Shown piece after piece: positions 44,496 to 53,124 of a DNA stretch of 64,000 nt. The translations under genes and the position numbers were made by a program. A model generated the notes under the pieces. That model did not search any database. It saw nothing but the letters and a program-made list of their open reading frames with translations, and was not told the DNA's origin. The stretch lies in NCBI GenBank assembly GCA_030682835.1, contig JAUXNG010000094.1, positions 1 to 64,000 on the forward strand. Direction: 5' to 3'. How positions within the stretch are numbered: position 1 is the stretch's first letter; every line of letters starts with the position of its first letter. This DNA is from Hydrogenophaga sp. Lineage in GTDB: Bacteria > Pseudomonadota > Gammaproteobacteria > Burkholderiales > Burkholderiaceae_C.

Positions 44496-45494
44496 TCAGG
44501 CGACCGGCGCCCAGAACACGCTGAACCAGCCGCGCTCGTCGGTCCAGTGCGTGGCGGGGCCGAAGCCGGCATCGGCCAGCAACTGCTGGAAGGTCTGAGG
44601 CTCCCATTTGCACGAGTTTTCGGTGTGCACACGCTCGCCCGCCGCGAATGTGCGGTGGCCGCCCGGCCAGGAAACGGTCTGGGCCGAACGGGCCTGCAGG
44701 TGCATTTCGATGCGGGAACGCGCGGCGTCGAAGAAGGCCACATGGTCCCACTGCGCGGGCGCGAAGTCGGCCTGCAGCCAGCGGTTCACGTTCAGCAGCA
44801 GGTTGCGGTTGAAGGCAGCGGTGACACCCAGTGCGTCGTCGTAGGCAGGTTCCAGCACGTTGGCCGCTTTCACCCGGTCCACCCCGATCAGCAGGCCACC
44901 ACCGGGGCCGCCCGCCGCGCACGCCGCGTGGGCCTGGCGCAGCAAGGCCAGCGCCTCGTACGGCGTGAAGTTGCCGATGCTGGAGCCGGGGTAGAACACC
45001 ACGTGCGGCTGGCTGTGCAGTTGCTGCGCAGCCAGCCAGTCGGTCACGTCGCCGCCCAGCGCGAGGGTGGCCGAAAAGTCCAGCCCTAGGCCGAGCATGG
45101 GCAGGGCCGGGTGGCGCTGCTGCAGCGCCTGCAGCGACTCGCGCAGGTAATCCACCGAAATGTCCACCGCCACATAGGCTGCCGTGTGCATCACGTCAAA
45201 CAGGCGGGCCGCCTTGGCACAGCTGCCGGCGCCCAGGTCGATCAGCACGGCCTGCGGGGGCACGTGCTGCGCCATGTCGGCGCCGTGCTGCGCGAAGATA
45301 GCGGCCTCGGTGCGGGTCGGGTAGTACTCGGGCAGCTCGGTGATGGCGTCAAACAGGCGCGAGCCCAGGGCGTCGTAGAGGAACTTGGGGGCGATGCGCG
45401 ACGGCTGTTCGGCCAGGCCGGCCAGCAGCTCGGCGCGCACGGCCGCGTCGTCGCTGCGGTGCAGCTGGACAAAGCGCGGGCTGGGCGCCGTCAC
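44496..45494 (-). CDS. egtD: Histidine N-alpha-methyltransferase EgtD (hercynine synthase)
   Basis: A 332-residue SAM-dependent methyltransferase that converts histidine to hercynine by three methylations. The signatures are FDAITELPEYYPTRTE, the SAM loop LIDLGAGSC (86-92 region), FYPGSSIGNFTPYEA and, near the end, SCKWEPQTFQQLLADAGF. The start is GTG at 45494, overlapping the egtB stop (GTGA); the open frame upstream has no homology. Hercynine is the shared precursor of ergothioneine (EgtB) and selenoneine (SenA). Confidence 0.94.
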   Translation of the reverse strand: MTAPSPRFVQLHRSDDAAVRAELLAGLAEQPSRIAPKFLYDALGSRLFDAITELPEYYPTRTEAAIFAQHGADMAQHVPPQAVLIDLGAGSCAKAARLFDVMHTAAYVAVDISVDYLRESLQALQQRHPALPMLGLGLDFSATLALGGDVTDWLAAQQLHSQPHVVFYPGSSIGNFTPYEALALLRQAHAACAAGGPGGGLLIGVDRVKAANVLEPAYDDALGVTAAFNRNLLLNVNRWLQADFAPAQWDHVAFFDAARSRIEMHLQARSAQTVSWPGGHRTFAAGERVHTENSCKWEPQTFQQLLADAGFGPATHWTDERGWFSVFWAPVA

Positions 45495-46828
45495 AGGCTG
45501 CGCGCCAGACGCAGGCCGCTGAACTGCCAGCGGGCCTCGGCCGGGAAGAAGTTGCGGTAGCTGACCCGCACATGCTCGGCCGGCGAAGCACAGGAGCCCC
45601 CACGCAGCACCAGCTGGTTGACCATGAACTTGCCGTTGTATTCGCCCACCGCGCCCTCGGCCGGGTGAAAGCCGGGGTAGGCGCTGTAGCTGCTGCCGGT
45701 CCATTCCCACACGTCGCCATACAGCTGGCAAAGACCCGGTGTGGCGCCCCCTTTGGGAGCCGGCGCCGGCATGGGGTGCAGCGCGCCACTGTCAGCAAAG
45801 TTGCCGGCCACTGGCAGGGGCGCGGTGGCGGCCTCCCACTCGGCCTCGGTGGGCAGGCGGGCGCCGGCCCAGTCGGCCCGCGTGGCCGAGGCCCAGTGGG
45901 CAAAGGCGTGGGCCTCGAAGGCACTGATGTGGGTCACGGGTGTGTGCGGGTCCAGCGGCACCGGCCCATGCAGGGTAAACACCGTGGGGCGGGCGCCTGC
46001 CTCCTGCGGCAGCGTCCAGTAAAGCGGCGCGCGGATGCCCTGGGCGCGCACCCAGTCCCAGCCGGCGGCGAGCCACCAGCGCGGATCGCTGTAGCCGCCG
46101 TCTTCCACGAAGGCCAGCCATTCGCCGTGCGTGACCGGGCGGTTCATGAGCGCATACGGCTCCAGCCAGGTGCGGTGGCGCGGGCATTCGTTGTCGAAGG
46201 CAAAACCCCCGCCGCTGTGGCCGATCTCCACCAGCCCGCCGGCACAGGCGACCCACTGCGCGGCCACCTCGGCCACGCTGGCCAGCGGCCAGCCACCCTG
46301 GTACACGGGCTGCAGCGGGTTGAGCGACAGCAGGTGCTTCACGTCGGTGAGCATCAGTTCCTGGTGCTGCTGTTCGTGTTGAAGGCCCAGTTCGACCAGT
46401 TGCAGGGCTTCGTCGCTGCGCGTGCTGGCGATCAGCTCGGCCATGCGCGCGTCCACCTGGGCGCGCCACTGCCGCACCGTGTCCAGATCGGGCCGGGTCA
46501 CGAGGCCGCGCTGGGCGCGCGCAAAAGGCTCGCCGACGCCGTTGTAATAGCTGTTGTAGAGCGCACGGAAGCCAGGGTGAAACGGCTCGAAACCCGGTTC
46601 GAAACGCTCCAGCACGAAGATCTCGAAAAACCAGGTCACATGCGCCAGGTGCCACTTCACCGGGCTGGCGTCGGGCATGGACTGCGCCTGGCAGTCTTCC
46701 GGCGACAGCGGGGCGGCGAGCGCCAGGCTGCGGTCGCGCACCGCCTGGTAGCGGGCGATCAATGCGGAACGCGGCGCCTCGGCGGGGTCGATGCCCGGTG
46801 CGGGCATCAGCAGGGGAAGAGAACTCAT
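45491..46828 (-). CDS. egtB: Ergothioneine biosynthesis sulfoxide synthase EgtB
   Basis: A 445-residue nonheme-iron enzyme with an N-terminal DinB-like domain and a C-terminal FGE-sulfatase domain. Iron ligands are His63 (KWHLAHVTWFF), His151 and His155 (HEQQHQE, 151-157). It forms the C-S bond between hercynine and a cysteine or gamma-glutamylcysteine donor. RLPTEAEWEAA and GDVWEWTGSSY are typical. It overlaps egtD by four bases and the upstream sugar dehydrogenase by four bases. The later lyase step (egtE) and egtC are not in the window. Confidence 0.94.
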   Translation of the reverse strand: MSSLPLLMPAPGIDPAEAPRSALIARYQAVRDRSLALAAPLSPEDCQAQSMPDASPVKWHLAHVTWFFEIFVLERFEPGFEPFHPGFRALYNSYYNGVGEPFARAQRGLVTRPDLDTVRQWRAQVDARMAELIASTRSDEALQLVELGLQHEQQHQELMLTDVKHLLSLNPLQPVYQGGWPLASVAEVAAQWVACAGGLVEIGHSGGGFAFDNECPRHRTWLEPYALMNRPVTHGEWLAFVEDGGYSDPRWWLAAGWDWVRAQGIRAPLYWTLPQEAGARPTVFTLHGPVPLDPHTPVTHISAFEAHAFAHWASATRADWAGARLPTEAEWEAATAPLPVAGNFADSGALHPMPAPAPKGGATPGLCQLYGDVWEWTGSSYSAYPGFHPAEGAVGEYNGKFMVNQLVLRGGSCASPAEHVRVSYRNFFPAEARWQFSGLRLARSL

Positions 46829-47979
46829 CGGGGGGGCTCCAGGCGCAGAAGCTGGCCGTTGCGGTCGTCGGTCAGCAGGTAGATCAGGCCGTCCGGGCCT
46901 TCGCGCACATCACGCACGCGCTGGCCCAAGTCGGGCAAGAGTTTTTCTTCGTTTCGCACCCGCGCGCCGTCCAGCTCGAGGCGGGCAAGGTAACGGAATT
47001 TGAGCGAGCCCACGAGCAGGCTGCCTTTCCACGCCGGGCCGTAGCGGTCGCTGCGCACAAAGGCCATGCCCGAGGGCGCGATGGAAGGCGTCCAGTGGTG
47101 CAGGGGCTGCTCCAGCCCCTCACGGCTGGTGATGCCCTGGCCGATGCGCCCGCCCCCGTAGTTTTCACCGTGGGTGATGATGGGCCAGCCGTAGTTCTTC
47201 CCGGCCTCGGGGCGGTTGATTTCGTCGCCGCCCTGCGGGCCGTGTTCGATCACCCACAGGCGCCCGTCGGGGCCCATGGTGGCACCCTGTGCGTTGCGGT
47301 GGCCCAGGCTCCAGATCTCGGGCAGCGCACCGCTGCGGTTCAGAAACGGGTTGTCAGGGTGGGGGCTGCCGTCGGGGCGCACGCGCACCACCTTGCCGTG
47401 GTGGGTGTCCAGCGTCTGCGCATCGTTCATGCGCTGGTAGCGGTCACCCAGCGCCAGGAACAGGCTGCCGTCTTCGGCCTGCACGATGCGGCAGCCGAAA
47501 TGCAGCCGGCTCGCCACCTTGGGCTGCTGGCTGAAGATGACCTTTACGTCTTCCAGCCGCGTGGCGTCGGCTGAGAGCTTCGCGCTGGCCATGGCCGTGG
47601 AATTGCCGCTGCCCGTGCTCGCCGGCTCGGCGTAGCAGAAGTGCACGGTGCGGTTGGTGGCGAACTGGCGGTCGGTGATGAGGTCGAGCAGGCCGCCCTG
47701 CCCCGCGGCTTCCACCCGGGGCACGCCCGCCAGAGGCTCGCTGAGCTGGCCGGCGCTCGAGACCACCCGCATGCGCCCGGGGCGCTCGGTGACCAGCATG
47801 CGCCCGTCGCCGATGAAGGCCACGGCCCAGGGATTCTCCAGCCCGCGGGCGATCACGGTGGTGGTGACGCCCACACCCTGGCCCTGAGCGCTGGTGACCG
47901 CCGCAAGTCCAACGGCCAGCACGCAGACGCGCGTTTTCAGGAAAGACAGGCGATGAGGGCGTGGCAGGGGTCGGGTCAT
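46825..47979 (-). CDS. PQQ-dependent soluble aldose sugar dehydrogenase
   Basis: A 384-residue periplasmic beta-propeller of the soluble glucose dehydrogenase (YliI/Asd) type. A signal peptide (to about residue 32, ending AQGQ) precedes ENPWAVAFIGDGRMLVTERPGRM, VASRLHFGCRIV, LGHRNAQGATMGPDGRLWVIEHGPQGGDEIN and NYGWPIITHGENY. The last motifs bind calcium and PQQ. It oxidises aldoses and passes electrons to a quinone or dye acceptor. It overlaps egtB by four bases (ATGA), so it heads the operon, though a link to thiol synthesis is not obvious. No pqq biosynthesis gene is in the window. Confidence 0.9.
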   Translation of the reverse strand: MTRPLPRPHRLSFLKTRVCVLAVGLAAVTSAQGQGVGVTTTVIARGLENPWAVAFIGDGRMLVTERPGRMRVVSSAGQLSEPLAGVPRVEAAGQGGLLDLITDRQFATNRTVHFCYAEPASTGSGNSTAMASAKLSADATRLEDVKVIFSQQPKVASRLHFGCRIVQAEDGSLFLALGDRYQRMNDAQTLDTHHGKVVRVRPDGSPHPDNPFLNRSGALPEIWSLGHRNAQGATMGPDGRLWVIEHGPQGGDEINRPEAGKNYGWPIITHGENYGGGRIGQGITSREGLEQPLHHWTPSIAPSGMAFVRSDRYGPAWKGSLLVGSLKFRYLARLELDGARVRNEEKLLPDLGQRVRDVREGPDGLIYLLTDDRNGQLLRLEPPR

Positions 47980-48131
47980 GGGCGGAGCACTCCAGTTCTA
48001 GATCTGCGGGGCAGCTTCTGGCACCCGGCAACCCCATGATGAAGCGCGATCCGCCCCGGCACAAGCCCGGCCGGGCGGGCGTGTGGGGGCTTTTACGCGC
48101 AGCAGGCGCGTCCGGGCAGATGGGCCCTGGG

Positions 48132-48710
48132 TCAGCGCGGCTCGTTGCCGGGCAGGCCGTCGAGCAGGTCGGACAGCTCGTCGGCATGCTCTTCCTCCAC
48201 CGCCAGGATCCGCTTGAGCAGGTCGCTGGTAGTGGGGTCCTGGTGACCCAGCAGCTGCACCATCTCGCGGTAGCTGTCGATGGCGATGCGCTCGGCCACG
48301 AGGTCTTCACGCATCATCTCGACCAGCGTGTTGCCGGGAACGTATTCGGCGTGGCTGCGCGAGGTCAGGGTGTCGGGCGAGAAGTCGGGTTCACCCCCCA
48401 GCTGAACGATGCGTGCGGCCAGATCGTCGGCATGGCTCTGCTCTTCCCTGGCGTGCTCCATGAACTCCTTGGCGATGCCCTGCGCATGGATGCCACGCGC
48501 CATGAAATGGTGGCGGCGGTAGCGGAGCATGCACACCAGTTCGGTGGCCAGCGCATCGTTGAGCATTTTCAGCACCTGCTCGCGGTCGGCCGTGTAGCCC
48601 GCCGTGACCGCGCCGCTTTCAATGTGCTGGCGGGCCCGGGCCCGCAGCGTAGCCACGTCGGTGAGCTGCTGCGGTGCGGTCACGGTGCCGTCTGGGCTCT
48701 GCGGGTTCAT
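48132..48710 (-). CDS. Ferritin-like diiron protein (bacterioferritin family)
   Basis: A 192-residue four-helix protein with ferritin-type ligands: ALATELVCML (Glu), FMEHAREEQSHADDL (Glu/His), VAERIAIDSY and ILAVEEEHADELSDLL. The sequence suggests iron storage or peroxide detoxification rather than a full 24-mer bacterioferritin, because the haem methionine region is not clear. It overlaps the BON-domain gene by four bases (ATGA), so the two form a small stress operon. Confidence 0.82.
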   Translation of the reverse strand: MNPQSPDGTVTAPQQLTDVATLRARARQHIESGAVTAGYTADREQVLKMLNDALATELVCMLRYRRHHFMARGIHAQGIAKEFMEHAREEQSHADDLAARIVQLGGEPDFSPDTLTSRSHAEYVPGNTLVEMMREDLVAERIAIDSYREMVQLLGHQDPTTSDLLKRILAVEEEHADELSDLLDGLPGNEPR

Positions 48711-49336
48711 TGCTTCACCCGCAGCTGGTTCTGCACGCTGCGCGTACCTTCAGCCGACGATGCGATCTGTGCTGCGCGGTCGATCTGCGCCTGGTTGTCA
48801 ACGTCGCCGGTGAGTTGCACCACGCCGTTGGTGGTTTCCACGCTGATGGCAAATCCGCTGACTTCGGACTCGGCCAGCAGGGCCGACTTCACGCGGGCGG
48901 TGATGGCCGTGTCGTCAGCTGCCTGGCCCAGGGTGGAGGAGTCGCCGCTGGCGGTGCCGGTCCCCATGCCCATGGTGCCGGTGGCGCCGGCGGAACGCAG
49001 CGTCAGATTGCTGTTGACTTCGCGCACGCCGGACACATTGCGCGCCACGGACACAGCCTGGTCGATCTGGGTCTGGCTTTCCACCTGACCGTTGAGCGCA
49101 ACTTCACCGTTGCGGGTTTCCACGTCGATGTCGAAGCTGCGCACGGTATCGTCTGCCATCAGCGCCGATTTCACGCTGGAGGTGAGTGCTGTGTCGTCAA
49201 TCTGCGTCCCGACGGTCGTGCCCGTCCCAGCGCCCGTGGCGGTGGTGTCGGTGTTGCGGTTGCAACCAACCAGGGCGAGAGCTGCAATACCGGCCACGGT
49301 GGCGCTGACGATAAAAGAGGATTGGCGTTTTTTCAT
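48707..49336 (-). CDS. BON-domain lipoprotein, OsmY-like
   Basis: A 209-residue protein. The lipobox LVGC gives a lipidated cysteine at about residue 25. Two BON domains (about 48-115 and 137-209, each with TRNGEVALNGQV or TTNGVVQLTGDV) follow, separated by a Gly/Thr linker. BON domains bind phospholipid or sugar surfaces; OsmY-like proteins help the envelope tolerate osmotic stress. It is the first gene of the BON/ferritin pair. Confidence 0.87.
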   Translation of the reverse strand: MKKRQSSFIVSATVAGIAALALVGCNRNTDTTATGAGTGTTVGTQIDDTALTSSVKSALMADDTVRSFDIDVETRNGEVALNGQVESQTQIDQAVSVARNVSGVREVNSNLTLRSAGATGTMGMGTGTASGDSSTLGQAADDTAITARVKSALLAESEVSGFAISVETTNGVVQLTGDVDNQAQIDRAAQIASSAEGTRSVQNQLRVKQ

Positions 49337-49393
49337 GGTGGTTCTCCGGTGGTGAAAAAAAGATAAGTGAGCCTTGAGTCAGGGAGAGGGCAA

Positions 49394-50152
49394 TCAGCGC
49401 GCCAGGTAGCCGCCATCGACCGGGTAATACGCGCCCGTGACGAAGGACGCACGCTCCGAGGCGAGCCAGATCACCAGCTCGGCCACTTCGTCGGGCTGGC
49501 CCAGGCGACCGATCGGGTGGGCGGCCACCAGCATGGCGTTGGCGGCGCTGTCCTGCTCGAGCGCGTGAATCATGGGGGTGTGGATGAAGCCCGGCCCAAC
49601 CACGTTGACGCGCACGCCATGCTGGCCATATTCCAGTGCGGCGGCCTGTGTGAGCCCGACCACGCCGTGCTTGGCCGCCGTGTAAGCAGCTGCATTGGCA
49701 AACCCCACCGCGCCCAGAATGGACGCGACATTGACGATCGACCCCCCGCCGCTGGGCAGCATGGCGGCGATCTGGTATTTCATGCCGTAGAAAACGCCCG
49801 ACAGGTTGATGTCGATCACCTGCGCCCAGGCTTCCAGCGGGTAGTCGGCCACAGGCGCCTGCACGCCGCCGATGCCGGCGTTGTTGCAGGCAATGTCGAG
49901 TTGACCAAAGTGGTGCACGGCCTGTGCGACCAGCGCCTCACATTCCTGCGGCTGTGCCACGTCGGCGGAAACAAACAGGGCTTCGCCGCCCTGGGCCTTG
50001 ATCAACGCCGCCAGTTCAAGGCCTTGCTCGGCCTGCAGGTCGGACAGCACCAGGCGTGCGCCCTCTCGGGCAGCCACGAGGGCAATGGCGCGACCAATGC
50101 CAGAGGCCGCGCCGGTGATGAGCATCACTTTGTCTTTGAGCATGCGTTCCAT
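49394..50152 (-). CDS. Short-chain dehydrogenase/reductase
   Basis: A 252-residue classical SDR. The cofactor loop TGAASGIG is at about 13-20, then NNAGIG, catalytic Ser in VNVASILG, and Tyr/Lys in AYTAAKHG. The position of an acidic residue after beta-2 (LVLSDLQ) favours NAD. In the aldarate cluster it may oxidise a sugar acid or lactone, but its place in the pathway is not fixed. Start is uncertain between ATG 50152 and ATG 50143. Confidence 0.85.
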   Translation of the reverse strand: MERMLKDKVMLITGAASGIGRAIALVAAREGARLVLSDLQAEQGLELAALIKAQGGEALFVSADVAQPQECEALVAQAVHHFGQLDIACNNAGIGGVQAPVADYPLEAWAQVIDINLSGVFYGMKYQIAAMLPSGGGSIVNVASILGAVGFANAAAYTAAKHGVVGLTQAAALEYGQHGVRVNVVGPGFIHTPMIHALEQDSAANAMLVAAHPIGRLGQPDEVAELVIWLASERASFVTGAYYPVDGGYLAR

Positions 50153-50431
50153 GAGGTGGGTTGGACAGGGAAACCTGTCACCAGCCTGGAGCGGTCTCAC
50201 CGACTCGCCAGACAACTCTTCCGGGTCACGGCAGCGGACGGTCTGGCCAAAGCCAGGACCCGCACGCGGTCAGTAACCAGGATGGGTTCACCTTAGAAAC
50301 GCGGGCGACCAGCGTCTGTGCGCTGTCGCACTTTGGGTGCGTGTTCAAAACACCGGGTCAGCGGGTGCAGCCGCACGGGGCGGCGCATGCTCACGATGGG
50401 TAAAAGCGGCAACTTGGTGGCCGCCACCCGC

Positions 50432-51904
50432 TCAGCAGGGTTGGCCGCCGCGCGCCACCAGCCAGGCCGGCGCGTCCTGCAAGCACACGGGACGCAGGAA
50501 ACGGTCGAGCGCTGCGTCGCCCACCGAGGTCGTCATGGGCGCGGTGGAGGCCGGCCAGGGGCCGCCGTGGTGCTGGGCAGCGATAACGGCCACGCCGGTG
50601 GGCACACCCGCGAACAGCACGCGCCCGGCGATCGCCATGGCGCCGCGCACCAGCGCGCGGTTGTCGGCCGTGTCGGTGTCGGCACCCCACACCGTCACGG
50701 TCAGGCTGCCGGCCACGGCGGCGAGCACCTGCAGCACCTCGGCGGTGGAGACTGCGCGGACGATCAGGCTGGCGGGGCCGAACACCTCGTCCTGCAGCGC
50801 TGGTTCGGCCAGGAAGCGGGGGGCAGGCACCTGCAGCAACTGCGGGCCGGGAGCGCTGCCATTGTCAGGCTGCTGCACCAGCGTGCTGGCACCCAGCATG
50901 CGCCAGCGGTCCACGCCGCTCGCGAAGGCCTGGCGCATGCCAGCGGTGAGCATGGCATGGGGCTGCTGCGCCTTGAGGGCCTCGGTCAGCGCCGCCACGA
51001 ACCGCTCGGAGTCGGCACCGTCCACCAGCACGATGAGGCCGGGGTTGGTGCAGAACTGCCCGCAGCCCATGGCGATGGAAGCGGCCAGGGTCGTCGCCAG
51101 TTCGCCGCCTTTGGCTGCCAGCGCGGCCGGCAGGGCCAGTACCGGGTTGATCGAGCCCAGTTCGCCGTAAAACGGGATCGGACGGGGCCGCGCATTCGCC
51201 TCGGCCTGCAGGGCCGCGCCGCCGCGCGTGGAACCGGTGAATGCACCGGCGGCGATCAGGGGGTGGCGGATCAGGGACACGCCCACCTCGACCCCCGCGC
51301 CCTGCACCAGGCCCACCAGGCCGGCGGGAAGACCCTGCTCGGCCAGCACGCGCTGCACCAGGCCGAACACGCGCTGTGACAGGTGGGGGTGGCCCGGGTG
51401 TGCCTTCACCACCACCGGGCAGCCGGCGGCCAGAGCCGAGGCCGTGTCGCCACCCAGCACCGAGAAGGCAAACGGAAAGTTGCTGGCCGCGAACATGGCC
51501 ACCGGCCCCAGCGGCACGCGCTGCAGCACCATGGCCGGGTGACCCACGGGCGGCGCGCCCGGCACAGCCGGGTCGTCCAGCACCTCGAACGGCACGCCGC
51601 GGCGCGCGATGTCGGCAAAGCGTCGCAGCTGGAAGGCGGTGCGGTCGAGCTCACCGTTCAGGCGCCCGGTGCCGAGCGCCGTCTCGCGGTCCGCCAGGGC
51701 CACGAGAGCTTCGCGGTCGGTCTCCAGCGCGGCGGCCAGGCCGTCGAGCAGGGCGGCTCGCTGGGCACCGTCGCTGCTGCCCCAGGCGGGCGCGGTGGCG
51801 TGCGCGACCTGAACCGCGGTGTCGATGTCGGCGGCGGTGGAGGGCGTGAGGGCTTCACCGTGGGAGGCGCCGGTGCGCGCGTCAAATGATGTGAGTGGGT
51901 TCAT
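50432..51904 (-). CDS. Alpha-ketoglutarate semialdehyde dehydrogenase (2,5-dioxovalerate dehydrogenase)
   Basis: A 490-residue NAD(P)-dependent aldehyde dehydrogenase. Catalytic Cys285 (GCGQFCTNPG), Glu248 (FYGELGSINP) and Asn142 (SNFPFAF) are present, the last being typical of the 2,5-dioxovalerate dehydrogenase branch. It would convert the KdgD product to 2-oxoglutarate, finishing oxidative aldarate breakdown. The ATG at 51904 is used; the open frame extends upstream without homology. It is downstream of, and on the same strand as, the gntR gene. Confidence 0.88.
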   Translation of the reverse strand: MNPLTSFDARTGASHGEALTPSTAADIDTAVQVAHATAPAWGSSDGAQRAALLDGLAAALETDREALVALADRETALGTGRLNGELDRTAFQLRRFADIARRGVPFEVLDDPAVPGAPPVGHPAMVLQRVPLGPVAMFAASNFPFAFSVLGGDTASALAAGCPVVVKAHPGHPHLSQRVFGLVQRVLAEQGLPAGLVGLVQGAGVEVGVSLIRHPLIAAGAFTGSTRGGAALQAEANARPRPIPFYGELGSINPVLALPAALAAKGGELATTLAASIAMGCGQFCTNPGLIVLVDGADSERFVAALTEALKAQQPHAMLTAGMRQAFASGVDRWRMLGASTLVQQPDNGSAPGPQLLQVPAPRFLAEPALQDEVFGPASLIVRAVSTAEVLQVLAAVAGSLTVTVWGADTDTADNRALVRGAMAIAGRVLFAGVPTGVAVIAAQHHGGPWPASTAPMTTSVGDAALDRFLRPVCLQDAPAWLVARGGQPC

Positions 51905-52048
51905 GGCGGCATTGCCCTTGGTGGGCTTTTGGAGGAAAGAAGAGAAGAGAGGAAGAGAGGAAGACTGGCGCTGCACAGGCCGCCTGCCCCGGCGGCTCGG
52001 CGGTCTTTGCATCGGGCGTCGGTGCGCCCCGGGAAGGGGCAGCCGGGT

Positions 52049-52837
52049 TCAGTCCGCAGGCGTGCCCGGAGCCGAAGGCTCGGGTTGCGAACGGCGCAGG
52101 CGCTCGCGGCTGTTGGACAGGTGCGTGCGCATCGCGGCGCGGGCGGCCTCGCCGTCCTGGCGCCGGATGGCGTTGAAGATGTTCTCGTGCTCGTGGTGCA
52201 CCCGCAAAAGATAAGCCAGTCGACCTTCGGGTGCACTGCTGGCGGTATTGATCCGCGTGCGAGGGATGATCATGGTGCCCAGGTAGGTCATGAGGTCGGC
52301 AAAGTGGCGGTTGCCGGTGGCACGGGCCACCTCCATGTGGAACTGGAAATCGGACGGCACGGCGTCCGACTCGGCATGGATCGAGGCCTCGAAAGCCGCC
52401 AGCGCCACACCCATGTTGTGCAGGTGCGTCTCGTCCCGGCGCTGCGCGGCCAGGCTGGCCGCTTCGCTCTCAAGGCTGATGCGCAACTCCAGCAAGGAGA
52501 CCACGTCGGCCGCGGTGGCGAAGTCTTCAGGCGCGATGCGGAAGTTGCGCTGCTCGGCCGGCGCCATCACGAAGGTGCCGATGCCGTGGCGCGTTTCCAC
52601 CAAGCCCGACGCCTGCAGTCGTGAGATGGACTCACGCACCACTGTGCGGCTGACATCGAAACGCTGCATCAGCTCGGCCTCGGTGGGTAGCTTCTGCCCT
52701 TCGACCAGGCGCCCCTCCCGGATGTCCGCTCCCAGCGAATCGACGATCTCCTGCACCAGGCCGCGCGGCCGCCGCGCCCGGGTGACGATGGCCACCGCCT
52801 CCGCATCGGATTCGACTAGGGTTTTCACTGAGCACAT
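52049..52837 (-). CDS. GntR-family regulator, FadR subfamily
   Basis: A 262-residue regulator. An N-terminal winged helix (LPTEAELMQRFDVSRTVVRE and LVETRHGIGTFV, about 50-90) precedes an FCD effector domain with Asp/His metal ligands (DFQFHMEVARATGN, VHHEHENIF). It is divergent from the enolase/receptor/kdgD/gudD/garD genes and probably represses them in the absence of an aldarate or its product. Its promoter region carries two candidate operators (52886 and 52900). Confidence 0.9.
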   Translation of the reverse strand: MCSVKTLVESDAEAVAIVTRARRPRGLVQEIVDSLGADIREGRLVEGQKLPTEAELMQRFDVSRTVVRESISRLQASGLVETRHGIGTFVMAPAEQRNFRIAPEDFATAADVVSLLELRISLESEAASLAAQRRDETHLHNMGVALAAFEASIHAESDAVPSDFQFHMEVARATGNRHFADLMTYLGTMIIPRTRINTASSAPEGRLAYLLRVHHEHENIFNAIRRQDGEAARAAMRTHLSNSRERLRRSQPEPSAPGTPAD

Positions 52838-52885
52838 GGTTTTTTCCTTGACTTCGGCACGCGGGGTTCACACAATCCGCATCTA

Positions 52886-52898
52886 GTTGTCTGACAAC
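52886..52898. promoter_or_regulatory. Candidate GntR operator 1
   Basis: Perfect palindrome GTTGTC-T-GACAAC, 49 bases upstream of the regulator ATG. The TTGTCxGACAA form is what FadR-subfamily regulators of sugar acids typically bind. Confidence 0.75.
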
Positions 52899-52899
52899 A

Positions 52900-52912
52900 T
52901 ACAACAGACAAC
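52900..52912. promoter_or_regulatory. Candidate GntR operator 2 (imperfect)
   Basis: On the minus strand this reads GTTGTCTGTTGTA, sharing one full half-site with operator 1 and lying one turn of helix away from it. Confidence 0.5.
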
Positions 52913-52983
52913 ATTTCATAAGTCAACTGTAGCAAACACACCGCGAAATGTCCAAGACTTCGCAAGCACGGATCAAGCACAAC

Positions 52984-53124
52984 ATGGAAATCAACCTCAA
53001 GACCCATCACCGGATCCTGCTGACCGGCGCGGCAGGCGGCTTGGGGACAACCTTGCGTTCGCTCTGGGAGGCACAGTGCGGGGTACTGATGTTGTCTGAC
53101 AAGTACCCGTCGTGCCAGCCCTAA
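52984..53124 (+). pseudogene. udh: Truncated uronate dehydrogenase remnant
   Basis: A 46-codon open frame encodes RILLTGAAGGLGTTLR and, later, GVLMLSDKYP. This is the N-terminal Rossmann beta-alpha-beta of uronate dehydrogenase (Pseudomonas-type Udh has LLLTGAAGGLGKVLR and LRLSDI). It stops at TAA after residue 46, whereas the family is about 265 residues, and no later part is found. Udh feeds hexuronates into the aldarate pathway served by the flanking genes, so the cluster seems to have lost this entry step. There is no good ribosome-binding site. A candidate operator (53091) lies inside it. Confidence 0.75.
53091..53103. promoter_or_regulatory. Candidate GntR operator 3
   Basis: GTTGTCTGACAAG, identical to operator 1 in 12 of 13 bases, 58 bases before the enolase start. 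It is placed to control the rightward aldarate genes. Confidence 0.65.

Noticed and set aside
50153-50431. Small gene between the SDR and aldehyde dehydrogenase genes
   Set aside because: Frames are short and without a ribosome-binding site or motif. Only a 6-bp GNRA-loop hairpin (50164-50179) is seen.
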